Below, piece after piece: positions 48,892 through 61,487 of a stretch of DNA of 64,000 nucleotides. This stretch comes from Epiperipatus broadwayi (Eukaryota > Onychophora > Udeonychophora > Euonychophora > Peripatidae), in NCBI GenBank assembly GCA_028023455.1, contig JAQFVV010000003.1, positions 2,334,925 to 2,398,924 on the forward strand, in the 5' to 3' direction. A program made the position numbers and the translations under genes. Every line of letters starts with the position of its first letter. Within the stretch, counting starts at the first letter, position 1. A model generated the notes under the pieces. The model saw only the letters and a list, made by a program, of their open reading frames with translations, searched no databases and was not told where the DNA came from.

Positions 48892-51804
48892 TGTAACCGT
48901 CGGAATTGTTGAATGCTGTATTCCATTTAAATTGAAGAAAGAAGGCCCAAAATGTTGGTGCCAATTTGTAACTGATTGAATTGATGGATGAAGGTGATGG
49001 TTAGGATGATCAATCTGATCTGATAAAAAAATCTAAAAATCTAATTTAAATTAATCTGGTCTAGCTCAATCGGGTCGCCGTTATGTAATAAACCATCACA
49101 AAGCACAAATAATCTCTCTTAAAGTTTAATTTACTTAAGTTATATGTGAAATGAAGAAATAATGAGACTATCTGCTCCAGACATCAACAAATCCATCACA
49201 ATTACAACATAAATTGCAAAGAGCAGTGAAACCAACTACTATTGCCCTAAACAATAATATAGGATTAGGCTAACTACTAGATTGGCAATCTAATCAAAAT
49301 CAAATCCAATTAATAACTAAAACAGATTCCAATATATATTTTATTAGCCTGTTACTGTTATAGTAATTTAAATCTACTTTATTATTTAAAGATGCTGCCT
49401 TTTTAACTTAATGGATAAGCTTCTAAGTATCCGTAATAGTACTTTACAAAACATTTGTTTACATATAGACATTATTTAAATATCAAAACAAAATAATACT
49501 TGAACCCAAATATACATATATCTATTTTAATAAACGCTAAATAGAAAGATAAACACTCGTGTCAATAAGCGATATACAATTCTTTCTACTTCAATCTCTA
49601 ATTAATAATTTTCTGTGGGTATCAACTGGTTTTATTATAATTTTATAAACACTTTGAAAATTTATGCACTCACTTAAATGTTTAAACAAATTAATAGACG
49701 TCGATGGTTTACTAAGAAGCTACAAAATAATTTATAAATAATTCACAAATATCTTCCAATAAAATGATGCTTAATTAGTGCTTCGTTTGGGTTTTAAAAT
49801 AGAATACTTCACTGGAGTTTAATATCAACACTCTATTAGCTCATCTCTAACTTTACAATGTCCAACCACATTACATAAAAGATATATCGAGCTTCTATTG
49901 GATGGTTTATTCACCTGTGAGTATTAATACAACTTGTTTGAAATTTTAAACAATTGAATAAAAATTGATTGGCAACATATGATTATAATTGATATTTATA
50001 CAAATCAAAACAATATTCAATTAAATCGGTCAATGAAGTTTATTCTCTTCATTTTATAGGAGTTTAAGAAAAATATCCAAGACGAATTATTCTGAACCAA
50101 ACGATAAAGTATAATCTATTTAGATTTTTATGACGGAATCAGACAAACATGAAATGATTGACTTTGTAATATTAACTAAGATAAATGATAATATGTATAT
50201 ATAATATTCGAATGCAAATATAAATATGAAATTCATATAGAAACAAAATAAAATACTAATAAGCAAAACATACCTTATCTTATATTCCAATTCGCTTACC
50301 AAGCTGAGTTTGAATCCTGTTACTTAAATAGCTACGCCGTCTTACGCAATCCAAATAAAACAAAATAATTAAACTAGTCTTGATATTTAAATTAACTCAA
50401 TTTATTAGATTATAGAAAAGAAAATTGGCAATATTAATGATAAAATACATCCGAAATGACTTTATATTTTAGATTGGTTGACTAAATAAAATGATCAAAT
50501 TGCTATGTGTATCTCTATATATGTGTTGCAATAACGATAACGACAAAAAAAAAAATGAATGAGTAAATGACGGGAAAGGCTCTTAGATATTTTACTAAAA
50601 AAATTTACATATAACCGATACCAAAATGTGAAATAGGAGGGTATCAAAATCTATTTGTTTATCAAAATAATTACGGATAAATGAATATGAAATAATAAAT
50701 ATATTTGAGTCTTTCCGATCATTTTCATTTAATAAATTATATTACTTTTAGAGATAATTAAAAAAAAATCATCCCATTTTATTACATATAAAAAAAAATT
50801 AATACACACACATTTCATATAAAAAAAAATCATACCATATATATATAAGTCTGTTCGTTCACTATTTATTGGTCTATCGATTGACTTCAGTTATAGTGTA
50901 AAGAGAAGTTTCTCCATCAGAAATAATAATCGTAAACTTTACAATACTTCATTAAAAGTTTTCTTTTTCCATCCGAAGAGGTGAGTGCACTTTGATTATC
51001 CCTATTATGATGTGAATTGATCCAGTTGGGTCTTGTTCCTTTGCTCGTGAGACGATGTTTACGCCAATCCATTTTTTTTTATAAAGCATTTTTTTTTTTT
51101 ATTTCATAGGTTTTTTTTTTTTTTACTTTGCTGTCGCTTCCCCGGAAACTTTTCGCAACTGCCCGCTAAATGATTGAACGGGCAGATAATTCCACTATTT
51201 TTCCATGTTTTATGGTTTTACACACAAAAAAAAATATTGAAAAAATTTATTTGTTAAGACACAGAAAATAGATCTATCCTTTACTATTGCAAAATGATAA
51301 AGAGTCCTGTTATATTCTGTCGCGTCTTTTTTATATGTTCTCTTTCTGACGTTTTTCGTATCTTGACGACCATACAATATCACTCAATTAAAAACTCAAT
51401 TCTATCAATTTTCTTATAGTTTCTTTTCGCGCGGTTTTGGGGTAAGTTCGGATAAAAAGATACATGAAGATTAAATCCAAATTTGATTACAATTTTTTTA
51501 TTATTTTACAAACCAAAATACAAAATTGATATAATAACCTTTTAAATTATTGATAAACATCAATAATTTACACATATCTATATTTTTTAATAATAATATT
51601 TTTTTAAAATTAATTTATAAACACATATACTCAACATAAAAAACATTGAACTGTATGTAATAATGTTACTATGGTGACTGCATTCATATATGAAATATAT
51701 AAAATAATATCGATCCTATTTAGTTAAACTTATATTGTACTGAATTGTTTATTATTATTTTTTTATATATATATATACCTGGATCATCAATTTGAACATT
51801 CACA
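48892..51804 (-). repeat. E1 5' LTR
   Basis: 2,913 bp; the copy from which E1 would be transcribed leftward. TATA box at 51329-51336 on the minus strand. A U5/PBS echo lies at about 48951-48979. Polymer runs differ slightly from the 3' copy. Confidence 0.93.
51329..51336 (-). promoter_or_regulatory. TATA box of E1 5' LTR
   Basis: ACATATAAAAAAGACGCGAC on the minus strand, the copy positioned to drive the E1 transcript. Transcription would begin about 25-35 bases downstream (near 51300). Confidence 0.5.
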
Positions 51805-52141
51805 ATATATAAAAAAATATTAAATTGAAAATTTATTTAACAGCTTTAAATATATATATATATACACATAAATAATAATATTGCATTTTTTTAATATTCA
51901 CTACAAATAAAATAATCTTTTTTATCATCAACAATTTATATATCTTTATTTATCTATAATAATTAAATATTCACAGCGATGTACTATCAACATATAAAGA
52001 AAATAATAAAATCAAACAACTATAACTAATAACCATAAATAATAATAATAATACTCCATATATAAACAACAAATCAAAGAGATTTTTTTTTAATAACAAT
52101 AAATGATTTTTAAAATATAGGTAGATTTATCGATATTTACA
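51805..52141 (-). repeat. E2 3' LTR, inner segment
   Basis: Matches 62693-63015. Its inner edge (start of the LTR on the minus strand) reads TGTAAATATCGATAAATC. Confidence 0.85.
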
Positions 52142-52156
52142 ATACCCCCTAATCCA
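52142..52156 (-). other. Polypurine tract of E2
   Basis: On the minus strand GGATTAGGGGGTAT directly precedes the LTR start TGTAAATATCG. It is shorter and less pure than that of E1. Confidence 0.65.
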
Positions 52157-52328
52157 CCTAAAAAAAAGTCTTTGCAAATAACTAATTAATTATGAGATAT
52201 TGAAAAACTTCTCAAGTTTGTAATCTTTCTGAGGACTAACATGGTTTGAAAAATATTACTTTTCTTACTAATAACCATATTCATTTGTTCATATCTATCT
52301 TTCAGATCATCTAGATCTTTGTCCAAGT

Positions 52329-53519
<1,191 letters not shown>

Positions 53520-53601
53520 CCCTTTATTACAATTTTCATAAATTCTATAAGTAAATATTGTTAATGCAAGATTTATATTAAAATATTAATTGAACCACTA
53601 G

Positions 53602-53919
53602 CTAATCATAATGTATGGGCCAAAGACTTCTAGCATTATAGGTTCCCCTCGAACCATCATGCATATGAACAACAAAAGCATTTGTTCCAACCTTTTTGTC
53701 AATCCGATATGGTCCCTCATAAATATTAAAAAATTTCTTGAATTTGTGATCTTGTGGATTACTAACATGAGGTATACAAACTAATACCATATCTCCTTCC
53801 TTAAACTGACTAGGATGCTGTGGCCCTTGTAATTTCTGTTTGTCTCCCATTTTTATCATATTTTCTTTAGCTTTGATGACATCATCATTGTGATCTGGCT
53901 CCTCTAATATAACAGCCAA
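53602..53919 (-). pseudogene. pol: E2 integrase C-terminal domain
   Basis: Same frame as the integrase core upstream, separated only by a TAA at 53926-53928 (SVIN-stop-TS). It contains FKEGDMVLVCIPH and then FKKFFNIYEGPYRIDKKVGT, the small beta-barrel-like region after the DDE core. It ends NARSLWPIHYD at TAG 53602. The E1 remnant at 46523-46697 is its counterpart. Gypsy chromodomain motifs are not visible. Confidence 0.8.
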
Positions 53920-53925
53920 TGAGGT

Positions 53926-54549
53926 TTAATTAATTACACTTGGCTCTTCCTGTCCAAAATGCAACTGCGTAGGTGTAAAGCCTGTAGACTCATTTCTAGT
54001 CATGTTAATGTACGACAATACCTGCTTTAATTGGTTTACCCAACCACAATGATTTCCTTCAAGATATACCCTAAATAACCGACTTAATTCTCTCATAACC
54101 CTCTCACATGGGTTAGATTGAGGGTTACGGATGGAGATCAGTACAGGTTTAATGTTTTGCATATGTAACCAATTTTTCCATTCTACTGACATAAATGAAA
54201 TGGCATGATCGGTCAAAATTGACTCTGGTTTTCCAACTATTGGAAATTGAAAGTTTGTCATTACTTTGATGACATCATTAGCCACAGCTTTTCTCACTGG
54301 ATAAGCAGTGACATACTTTGTAAATAAGTTATATGTTACTAACAAGAACTTGTAACACCAATAAGATGGTAAAGGACCATAAAAATCAATTGCCAAAATT
54401 TCATTAGGCTTGTTTGGTAATATAGGCTGCCATTTTCCTGCATATGACCATTTCAGAAACTTTGTTTTAAGACAAATTTTACACAAATTGTAAAGTATCC
54501 AGTATGGATGCATACATCCAAGGCCAATAAAACAATTTATACAAAGCAT
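53926..54549 (-). pseudogene. pol: E2 integrase: zinc-binding Cys pair and DDE catalytic core
   Basis: This domain inserts retrotransposon cDNA into the genome. Residues 23-26 (CKIC) are the second half of the HHCC zinc site; its His pair lies at the end of the preceding frame (VHCLCGHYG), so a single-base slip near 54500 separates them. Catalytic residues are visible: D55 in AIDFYGPLP, D114 in ILTDHAISF and E149 in NPCERVMREL, a D-D-34-E spacing normal for gypsy integrases. QSNPCER is close to the usual QxNPxER. A premature TAA ends the frame at 53926. Decayed, but all three acidic residues survive. Confidence 0.88.
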
Positions 54550-55318
54550 GTTCTATTGTCTTAGGACCATAGTGTCCACATAGACAATGTACATAATTTA
54601 TAAGTCTTTTCCTAATATTGCTAGGAACATAAACTTTCCATAATCCAGAATTTGTAAGATCTACTTGGTACATTAATATACCTTTCAACAATTGATACTG
54701 TATCAATTCTCCATTAATTATTGGCTCTACCACTCCCATTTCAATAGTTTTGTCATTCAATCGGGACATTATAGGCCCCAATTTAGGATCCTGTAACTGA
54801 AGTTCACTAATGTTTGTTAAATCTTTCTCCACAGAGTCATCGACTACCAAGGTAAGAGCTGTCAAAACCAAGTTTCCTGTATAATTAATAGGTTGATCTG
54901 GGTATTCCATTGGGTTCTGACTAAGAATATCAGGGACTATATTATTTTTACCCTGACAGTATTGCACAGTATAGCTAAATTGCTGCAAGAATAAACTCCA
55001 TCTCACCAAGCGGTCATTATTTAGATATCCCTTATTTAAAAACTCCAAACTCTTATGGTCTGTTATCACTACCACTTGGGATCCCAACAAAAACTGCTTA
55101 AGCTTAGGGAAAGCCCAAACTACTGCCAGAGCCTCTTTCTCTGTTGTGGAATAGTGCAGTTCAGTCCCTTTCAACCTACGGCTTAAAAAATACAAGATCA
55201 ATGGTTTCCCTTCTACACTCATTTGAAATAGCACCACTCCAAGCCCATACCCACTGCTGTCTGTTTGAACATAAAATGGCTGTTGAAAATTTGGGTAATG
55301 TAAAATTACTGTTTCCAA
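54479..55318 (-). pseudogene. pol: E2 RNase H and start of integrase
   Basis: 279 codons in the protease/RT frame. RNase H degrades the RNA strand during cDNA synthesis. Its acidic residues are visible: D20 in FYVQTDSSG, E60/E62 in STTEKEALAV, D87 in ITDHKSLEFL and D130 in NNIVPDILSQ. From about residue 200 the frame passes into the integrase N-terminus with VHCLCGHYG (the His pair of the HHCC finger), then shifts out of frame near 54500. The ATG at 55318 is internal; the true frame is open upstream to a TGA at 55370-55372 (VK-stop-KWLD). Confidence 0.85.
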
Positions 55319-55372
55319 AAATCTTGCTTTTACAAGTTCTAGCTCTACTTGATGGATATCCAGCCATTTTCA

Positions 55373-56461
55373 TTTAACATCCTTCTTCAACAATTGAACA
55401 TGTGAATTGTATCTAAGGCAAAATTCTTATGGAAGCGATGGTAAAAATTGCATAATCCGAAGAATGAACGCAGTTGCTTCTTATTTTCAGGTTGTGGAAA
55501 ATTTTTTATAGCCATAATTTTGTCAGGATGAGGCTCAATTCCTGCTGCATCTACCAGATGCCCTAAAAAGATGATTTCTTCAGTAGCAAAGGTATTTTTT
55601 TAAGTTAATTTTGATGTTTTTATCCTTACATTCTTGAAGAAATGCTTTTAAATGTCATAGATGTTCATTCATATCCCATGAGGCAATAATGATGTCATCT
55701 ACATACATCACTAATATGTTCTTAATTTCTGTAGATAAAACTTGATTTAAACAGTGAATTAAACTTGCCCCACTATTAACTAATCTGAATGGCATCCTCT
55801 GGAACATATAAGATTGTCCCTCGCATTTGAAAGCAGAAAACTTTTGATCTTGCAAATGCAAATAAATTTGCCAATAACTGGCAGTCAAATTCACAGTAGT
55901 GAATATCTTCTTTCCTTCAAAATGGGCTAAGAGTTCCTGTATCATTGGAGAAACATCATGTTCTGGAATTGTCCTACGATTTAGAAATCAGGCATCCAAA
56001 CAAATGCGAGCCAATCCGTCCTTTTTTTTGACAATAACTAAAGGGTTATTAAATGCCGAGGCAGATTTTCGTATAACACCCCATTCCACCATCTGGTTAA
56101 TTTGCTTATCCACCTCCTTTTTGTATTGATAAGGTATTGGGTAGGATTTGCATTGAAAGGGTTCCAGATCATTCAGTCATATCTGGTGGACATAACCTTT
56201 GATGATTCCAGGCTGTTTTGAAAAAACATTTTTGTAATTACACAATAACAAATATAAAGCCTCTTTCATCTCATCAGTTAAACCAATTGATTCATTTACC
56301 TTCAATTTTACATCAAGATCAGTTGTGACTGTTTCCATGCAACTTAAATTCAAGGATTGGTGAAGTACATACTGCTTAAAATGAACAATTTCACTTTTAC
56401 ATATCAATTGTTTTGCCATGACCTGAAAGGACTGCTTGATCGGCAAGGATGAAACAATCAT
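55373..56461 (-). pseudogene. pol: E2 reverse transcriptase, interrupted
   Basis: RT copies the element RNA into DNA. Read on the minus strand after the TGA at 56468-56470: YPIPYQYKKEVDKQ and the NPLVIVKKKDG block, then FTTVNLTASYWQI, MPFRLVNSGA, YVDDIIIA and FGLCNFYHRF. The palm YVDD is intact. The first catalytic Asp (usually in F-x-x-(L/V)-D-L) is Asn, and the Gly of MPFGL is Arg, so the enzyme would be inactive. Stops lie at 56177-56179, 55988-55990 and 55655-55657, all TGA, and a frameshift lies in the A run near 55602, with a compensating one near 55405. The DA-stop-FLN site has Arg in the usual DARxLN motif. Confidence 0.85.
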
Positions 56462-56467
56462 ACCAAG

Positions 56468-56737
56468 TCAGTGAAATAATTCATCTGAAATGATGGAAGC
56501 CTGACTACCGGTATCAATTAAAGCTCTAATCTCAATTTTTCCAAACATGATCATAATTTCTGGACAATTGCTAAAAAAAGGTTGGTTCTCTATTTCTTCC
56601 ACTCCAAAATCTTCCAGTTCAAACTCTATCGAATTTAAAGCCACAACCAAATCGTTCCTCTCCATATCAATCATAGGTCCCCACAGTGAGGAACACTGCC
56701 ATGAGGCCCTAATTAGTTTAATGGATGATTTGAACAT
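56468..56737 (-). pseudogene. pol: E2 aspartic protease
   Basis: 89 codons with IRALIDTGSQASIISDELF; D75 in the DTG triad is the catalytic Asp of retropepsins, preceded by hydrophobic IEIRA as usual. The frame is -1 relative to gag and overlaps its end, so Pol was probably made by -1 frameshifting rather than from the ATG at 56737. It closes with TGA at 56468-56470; the same frame continues into RT after it. About 90 residues is in the normal range for a gypsy protease. Confidence 0.8.
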
Positions 56738-58569
56738 TCAGTCACTGGAGTCTTACCCCCAGTACTGGTGGTACCATATGGATAACTTCCTGGTTGTAAA
56801 CTGGTAACGTGATTATATTCACGATTTCTAATTTAACCTCCATTATTCCTATATGGATTTTGTCTCCTATTATTGTGATAATTTCTTGTGGACCTTTGCA
56901 TGTGACCTGCAAATTGGTTTCCTGGTATGTGATAATTTATATTTGCCAAACTGTAATTAGGGTTATCTCTTTTAGTTCCAGATGATCTATTACAAGTACC
57001 CTCTCCAGCTTCTAATATTCCCAGGATATCTGCTACTTCTTCAATGGTATGCCGATCTGCAGCCACCAATGTTTGTTCGATATGCCTTGGTAAATTTCTA
57101 TGCAAAATCTGCACAATCTGGGTTTCTGATAGTGGAAATGCAGTCAGGGTTTTGAATTTGGCCACCTGATGTCTAAAAAATTGAGTATAACTCCCATCAT
57201 GAGAAGTATATTTTTCATGAGAAAGTCTATGGCATATAGAATCCTGCTTGTCCTCATTCCAGAAGTTATTCATTATGGCTTCATGATAATCACCATAAGT
57301 CTGAGGCCTTTCAAACAGAGATCTCCACCATTCTTTAGCTGATGCATATAGATGGTTACTAGCAACTGCCAACTTTTTTTTCTCTGACAGGATACTGAGT
57401 GTAAACAACTCTTCTAATGTACTCAAGTATTCCATAGGATTCTCATGATATTCACCTTTAAAAACCTTAACATTAATAAACATCAAAACATTATGATTCA
57501 TATATAAGTCACTAGAGATTTGGTGTAGAGAATCAGAAGATCTCTTGGACTCCATCACATTTGCTCCATCATGAACTTTATCTAAACAACACTTACAATT
57601 TTCCTTATTTACCAATTCCTTAACAAATGTTTCATCCTTAAGATGACCTCTGTCTGCAATATTATCTTTCATTTTATTTTGGTCTATCTCTACTTCATGT
57701 TCTCTCCATTGTTTTTGTAAATTTGATATACATTCACAATTCTCTAACATAATGGTTTTTATTTGCTCAACTTTTACACCTATCTCTAAAACATCCTTTC
57801 GTACCTCTATTTCATAATTTTTACAGGCTTCAATTCCACTATTATTCATATATTCTGAAAGGGGTCTTAATTTTCCTTGAATTTGATCCAGTTTAACATC
57901 TATTTCCTGTATACGATCAGAAGTAACATCACTTACTACATTAATCCATTCATTTATATCCTGTAATTTATTAACATCAATCAGCTGTTCCTCTTATTGC
58001 AATCCCACAGCAACTTTAACTTCAGCAGAGATAATTGTATGAATATTTTTAAATGAAGATTCATTATCAATTTTCAATGCTTGGAATTTATCCCACAATA
58101 CTTTGCTATCATTAATAATCCTTTTCTCAAATTCCCCATGCTCTTTCTTAGACTCTTCAAATCTGGCTATAATTCCTTGATTTTTTCCCCTCATTTCACT
58201 ACTTATTTCTTCAAATTTTGCTTTCAAAGAATTAGCTTCAACCATTGTCTCTTCTCTGTATTTTTCCATTTTTTCCTCAAATTTTATCTCTAATCTTCTA
58301 ACACTATCATCTATCAGCACTTTTATTTCACGTTTTAATCCCATAGAAAGTTCATCAGAGTTGGTTTTCATCTCAGCTCTAAGTTCGTCAGAGGTGGTTT
58401 TTAAGCCAGACTCTAATTTCTGGGAAAGTTCATTAGAATTGGTTTTCATCTCAGCTCTAAGTTCCTCTTTTAATTCATTAGAGTTGGTTTTCATCATAGC
58501 CTCCAGTTTCTCTATTAAACTCCCCAAATCAAAATTACCACTAACTGGTATTTCATTACTATTATCCAT
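56713..58569 (-). pseudogene. gag: E2 Gag, interrupted by two TAA stops
   Basis: One frame runs from ATG 58569 (A at -3, G at +4) to TAA 56713-56715. It is broken by TAA at 57994-57996 (GLQ-stop-EEQ) and at 56833-56835 (NNGG-stop). The first part is a coiled coil with repeated ELRAEMKTNS units. The middle part, roughly 57400-56990, is a gag domain closely similar to that of E1: FKGEYHENPMEYLSTLEELF, EWWRSLF, HRNLPRHIEQTL. The tail is Asn/Arg-rich (YHNNRRQNPYRNNGG) without a CCHC knuckle. The similarity of the last residues to the E1 end (GSYP, then LN-stop) shows that the stop at 56833 is premature. Confidence 0.85.
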
Positions 58570-58611
58570 TATTACTAGTACTGTAATATTATATACTCAT
58601 ACAAAAAAAAT

Positions 58612-58707
<96 letters not shown>

Positions 58708-60307
58708 TTCTATGTAGTAATTACCACAGATCAAGGGCTCACCATCTCCAATCATTATCCCAACAAGCAATTACTCAACTAAGCAAAGTACAAGCCTTTT
58801 AATTTTATTATTCATAGTAGCTATCCAACAATCTAAATTTCAGTTGTTTGAACTCATGAACTTCTTGGCTTATAAAAAGTCTCATCTATCACTATAACAT
58901 TAATAAATTCCTCTAAAAATATATATATAGAGAGAGAAAGTAACAACTGAGATCACTAACTAACATTTATTTATATGTAATGATAATAAATATTCTACAC
59001 TTATACAATATTGAAATGTGGAAATTTCATATCAAATTCAATATAACCTCCTAATATTTAAAATATAATAAAATGTTCACATGCCTTAAAAATAACTAAA
59101 ATTCAATAATATTGTGAGACAACTTTCTCACTCAAGATAATGGTAGTTAAGCATAAAATTATTAAATTGATACCTATAAATATTCTGGAACTTAAAACTT
59201 AATACCATTTCATATACATAAAAAAAAATCAACTCCACTAACTATTTACTCTAGTGCCCAAAACATTATTTTACTAAAATTGTACTAGTGCAATTTATTA
59301 TCAACAAACATTCACTAATTGAACTTCATGTTTAGAAGTCACTTATAAGGGAAAATAAAATATTGATATGTTTGTTTTTCAAACCCTAATTGATAATCAA
59401 TGTAATAGATTATTTGTCGCCAACAATAATCAATTAACCGAGCCCCTAAGTTTGGTGCTATATATTTAGGTTATATACTCATCCATTCCTCTAAAGATCT
59501 GACAGATACTGACAGCCAAAAGAATGATTAGCATTTCACAATTTTGAGATAGATAAAAGAATTCAATCACTGCTCTTAAAGCATACAATGTTCCATGAAC
59601 ACTCAGATGATCATCACATTTCAGTCTCTCTAAGCTACTACAACCCATAATAGTTTTCTGCAAACACTATTGCACTGCCCTGCTTACATCTAAGTCTTAG
59701 GGGCTATTATTTATAAAATATTTCCTTGCTCATCTTTGGGAGTCTTAGAGGCAAATATTATACATATATCAAAAAGAACTATACCTTACTCTCTCTGGAG
59801 TCTTAGAGGTAAAATCATGGCAGGACTACTGTTAACTGCTTCATGATAAATAATAACTAACATCACAATTTGGGTTGGAGCAGTGAATGAGATCAATCAG
59901 TCACAAGTGACATGAATACATCACACCCTCAAGACAATGACAAAAATTCCCCATCCAACATCAATACTTGCAACAAAACCAACCAAACTCCAACAATCAA
60001 ATATCCAATCCAACCTTCAAAATTATAGATTTTCTACAACACAAATTTTCCAAATATGGACAAAATTATTACTCTATAATTTAACGCCATCAATATAATT
60101 TTTAAATTGAAACTAAGCTGTTTCATGACTGTATTTATCTCTCATCATAAAAAAAATGCAATAACAGTAACCATCACCATCTAAACATAAGGCCAAAATA
60201 TTTCCATATATATAAAAAAAAATTACATACACAAAAATGCTTCTCTTTCTTTAAACTATACATCTCTCAGGTATGTGGTGTATTTCAAGCCCTAATTAGC
60301 TTATTTC
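58570..60307 (-). other. E2 5' leader, with a TA microsatellite
   Basis: About 1.74 kb from the PBS to the gag ATG, long for such elements. It includes a (TA)n tract at 58615-58709. It also has a 10-bp inverted repeat, AGCCCCTAAG at 59441-59450 against CTTAGGGGCT at 59696-59705, and a direct repeat GGAGTCTTAGAGG near 59740 and 59802. No coding frame is credible. Confidence 0.6.
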
Positions 60308-60309
60308 AT

Positions 60310-60327
60310 GCCCTAGTTGTTGCGCCA
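60310..60327 (-). other. Primer-binding site of E2
   Basis: On the minus strand TGGCGCAACAACTAGGGC starts two bases inside the LTR end. It matches the E1 site at most positions (TGGCGC, CAACT, GGGC). Confidence 0.72.
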
Positions 60328-60329
60328 AA

Positions 60330-61438
60330 TGTAATGGACAATACTTTTACTCCATTATACCAATCATTAGTAAACTGGGCCCCACAGTTTGTGGTGCCAA
60401 ATGTAATGAAACGTATATATATAAACATATTATGCTACCACATTGTGGCATTAAATGTAATGGAACATCAATATATGCAAAGAAAATAATGCTCCAAATC
60501 TTGGATGACAAATGTAATGGAATATGTGTAATCTAAATGATCTCAAACAAAAATACACATATGAAGAAAGAAGGCCTCAAATGTTGGTTCCACAATGTAA
60601 TGGAATGCCTATCCACAATTGAAATGGCCCAATCATTGGGAAAGCCAAATGTAGTGGAATCACAATTACTATATTTTCATAAACAAATCACAATGAATCA
60701 AATCTCACATTTTAGGCATCAAATATAATGAAATGACTAGCAACAGTCCTTAATTAATCATGTCTGCATGTTGATGGTGCCAAATGTAGTAGAACATATT
60801 TATCATCCAATTTAAATAATAGAAACATAGCACATCTTACACATAAAGAAAGATCTTAACAATCTAAATGAATCCAATTGTTGAGAAAGCCAAATATAAT
60901 AGATTGTATAATTTAAATGAAGAAAGATAAAATTATCCCAATTATATTTAAATAAATTGTTTATATGCCCTTCCAACTAGCTATACATGAAATAAATCCA
61001 AAATCATACAGAGCAATAATGAGACCTATTATTATAATTTATTCTTAGGATTGATATGACTAACTAACAAAATATATATCAGAAACAAAGGGAATTCTAT
61101 TGAAACTAATATACACATCCAACAAATAGAATTATATATATATATATATATATCTAAACATATCAATGAACATTAATGTGTGTAAGTGACCTAAAGACTA
61201 AATAATAAGTGAAATACAAAGTTATTCTCCATGAAATTGTGAATTCAATTAATTTCATAATGACTTTGGCACTAAAAGAAAAATAAGAATAAAATATTAA
61301 TACTCTTCCAAATAAATTACAAAGGCATTACTTATAAAACAAATAGTACATCCTTTATTTCTATATTATGATTTGATTTTAGGTAGTATCAGTGTTTTAA
61401 ATAGTTTTCAAATACAAACCCAAATACAAAAATATATA

Positions 61439-61487
<49 letters not shown>

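Larger units (their letters stand above)
42176..51804 (-). mobile_element. E1: young gag-only gypsy-type LTR retrotransposon
   Basis: Two nearly identical LTRs (42176-45097 and 48892-51804) enclose 3.8 kb. On the minus strand each LTR starts TGTGAATGTTC and ends GGTTACA. ATAT flanks both sides (42172-42175 and 51805-51808), and the E2 LTR sequence is continuous once E1 is removed. Inside, in minus-strand order, are a primer-binding site, an intact 616-codon gag, a small integrase remnant and a polypurine tract. Protease, RT, RNase H and the integrase core are missing, so movement would need enzymes from a relative. I noticed only about 20 substitutions between the 2.9-kb LTRs, so the insertion is recent and younger than E2. 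Confidence 0.92.

Noticed and set aside
43403-50302. Identical 60-codon frames at 43403-43585 and 50120-50302
   Set aside because: They are identical because both lie in the two E1 LTRs; no other sign of a gene.
55370-56470. TGA used as a sense codon in this genome
   Set aside because: The E1 gag and the LINE and Penelope fragments use ordinary stops, and the E2 TGAs sit at Arg positions, so CpG decay in a dead copy explains them.
60394-60904. CRISPR-like look of repeated ~16-base words with 50-110 base spacing
   Set aside because: The repeats are imperfect, spacing is irregular, the context is a eukaryotic LTR, and the words match the LTR/PBS junction.
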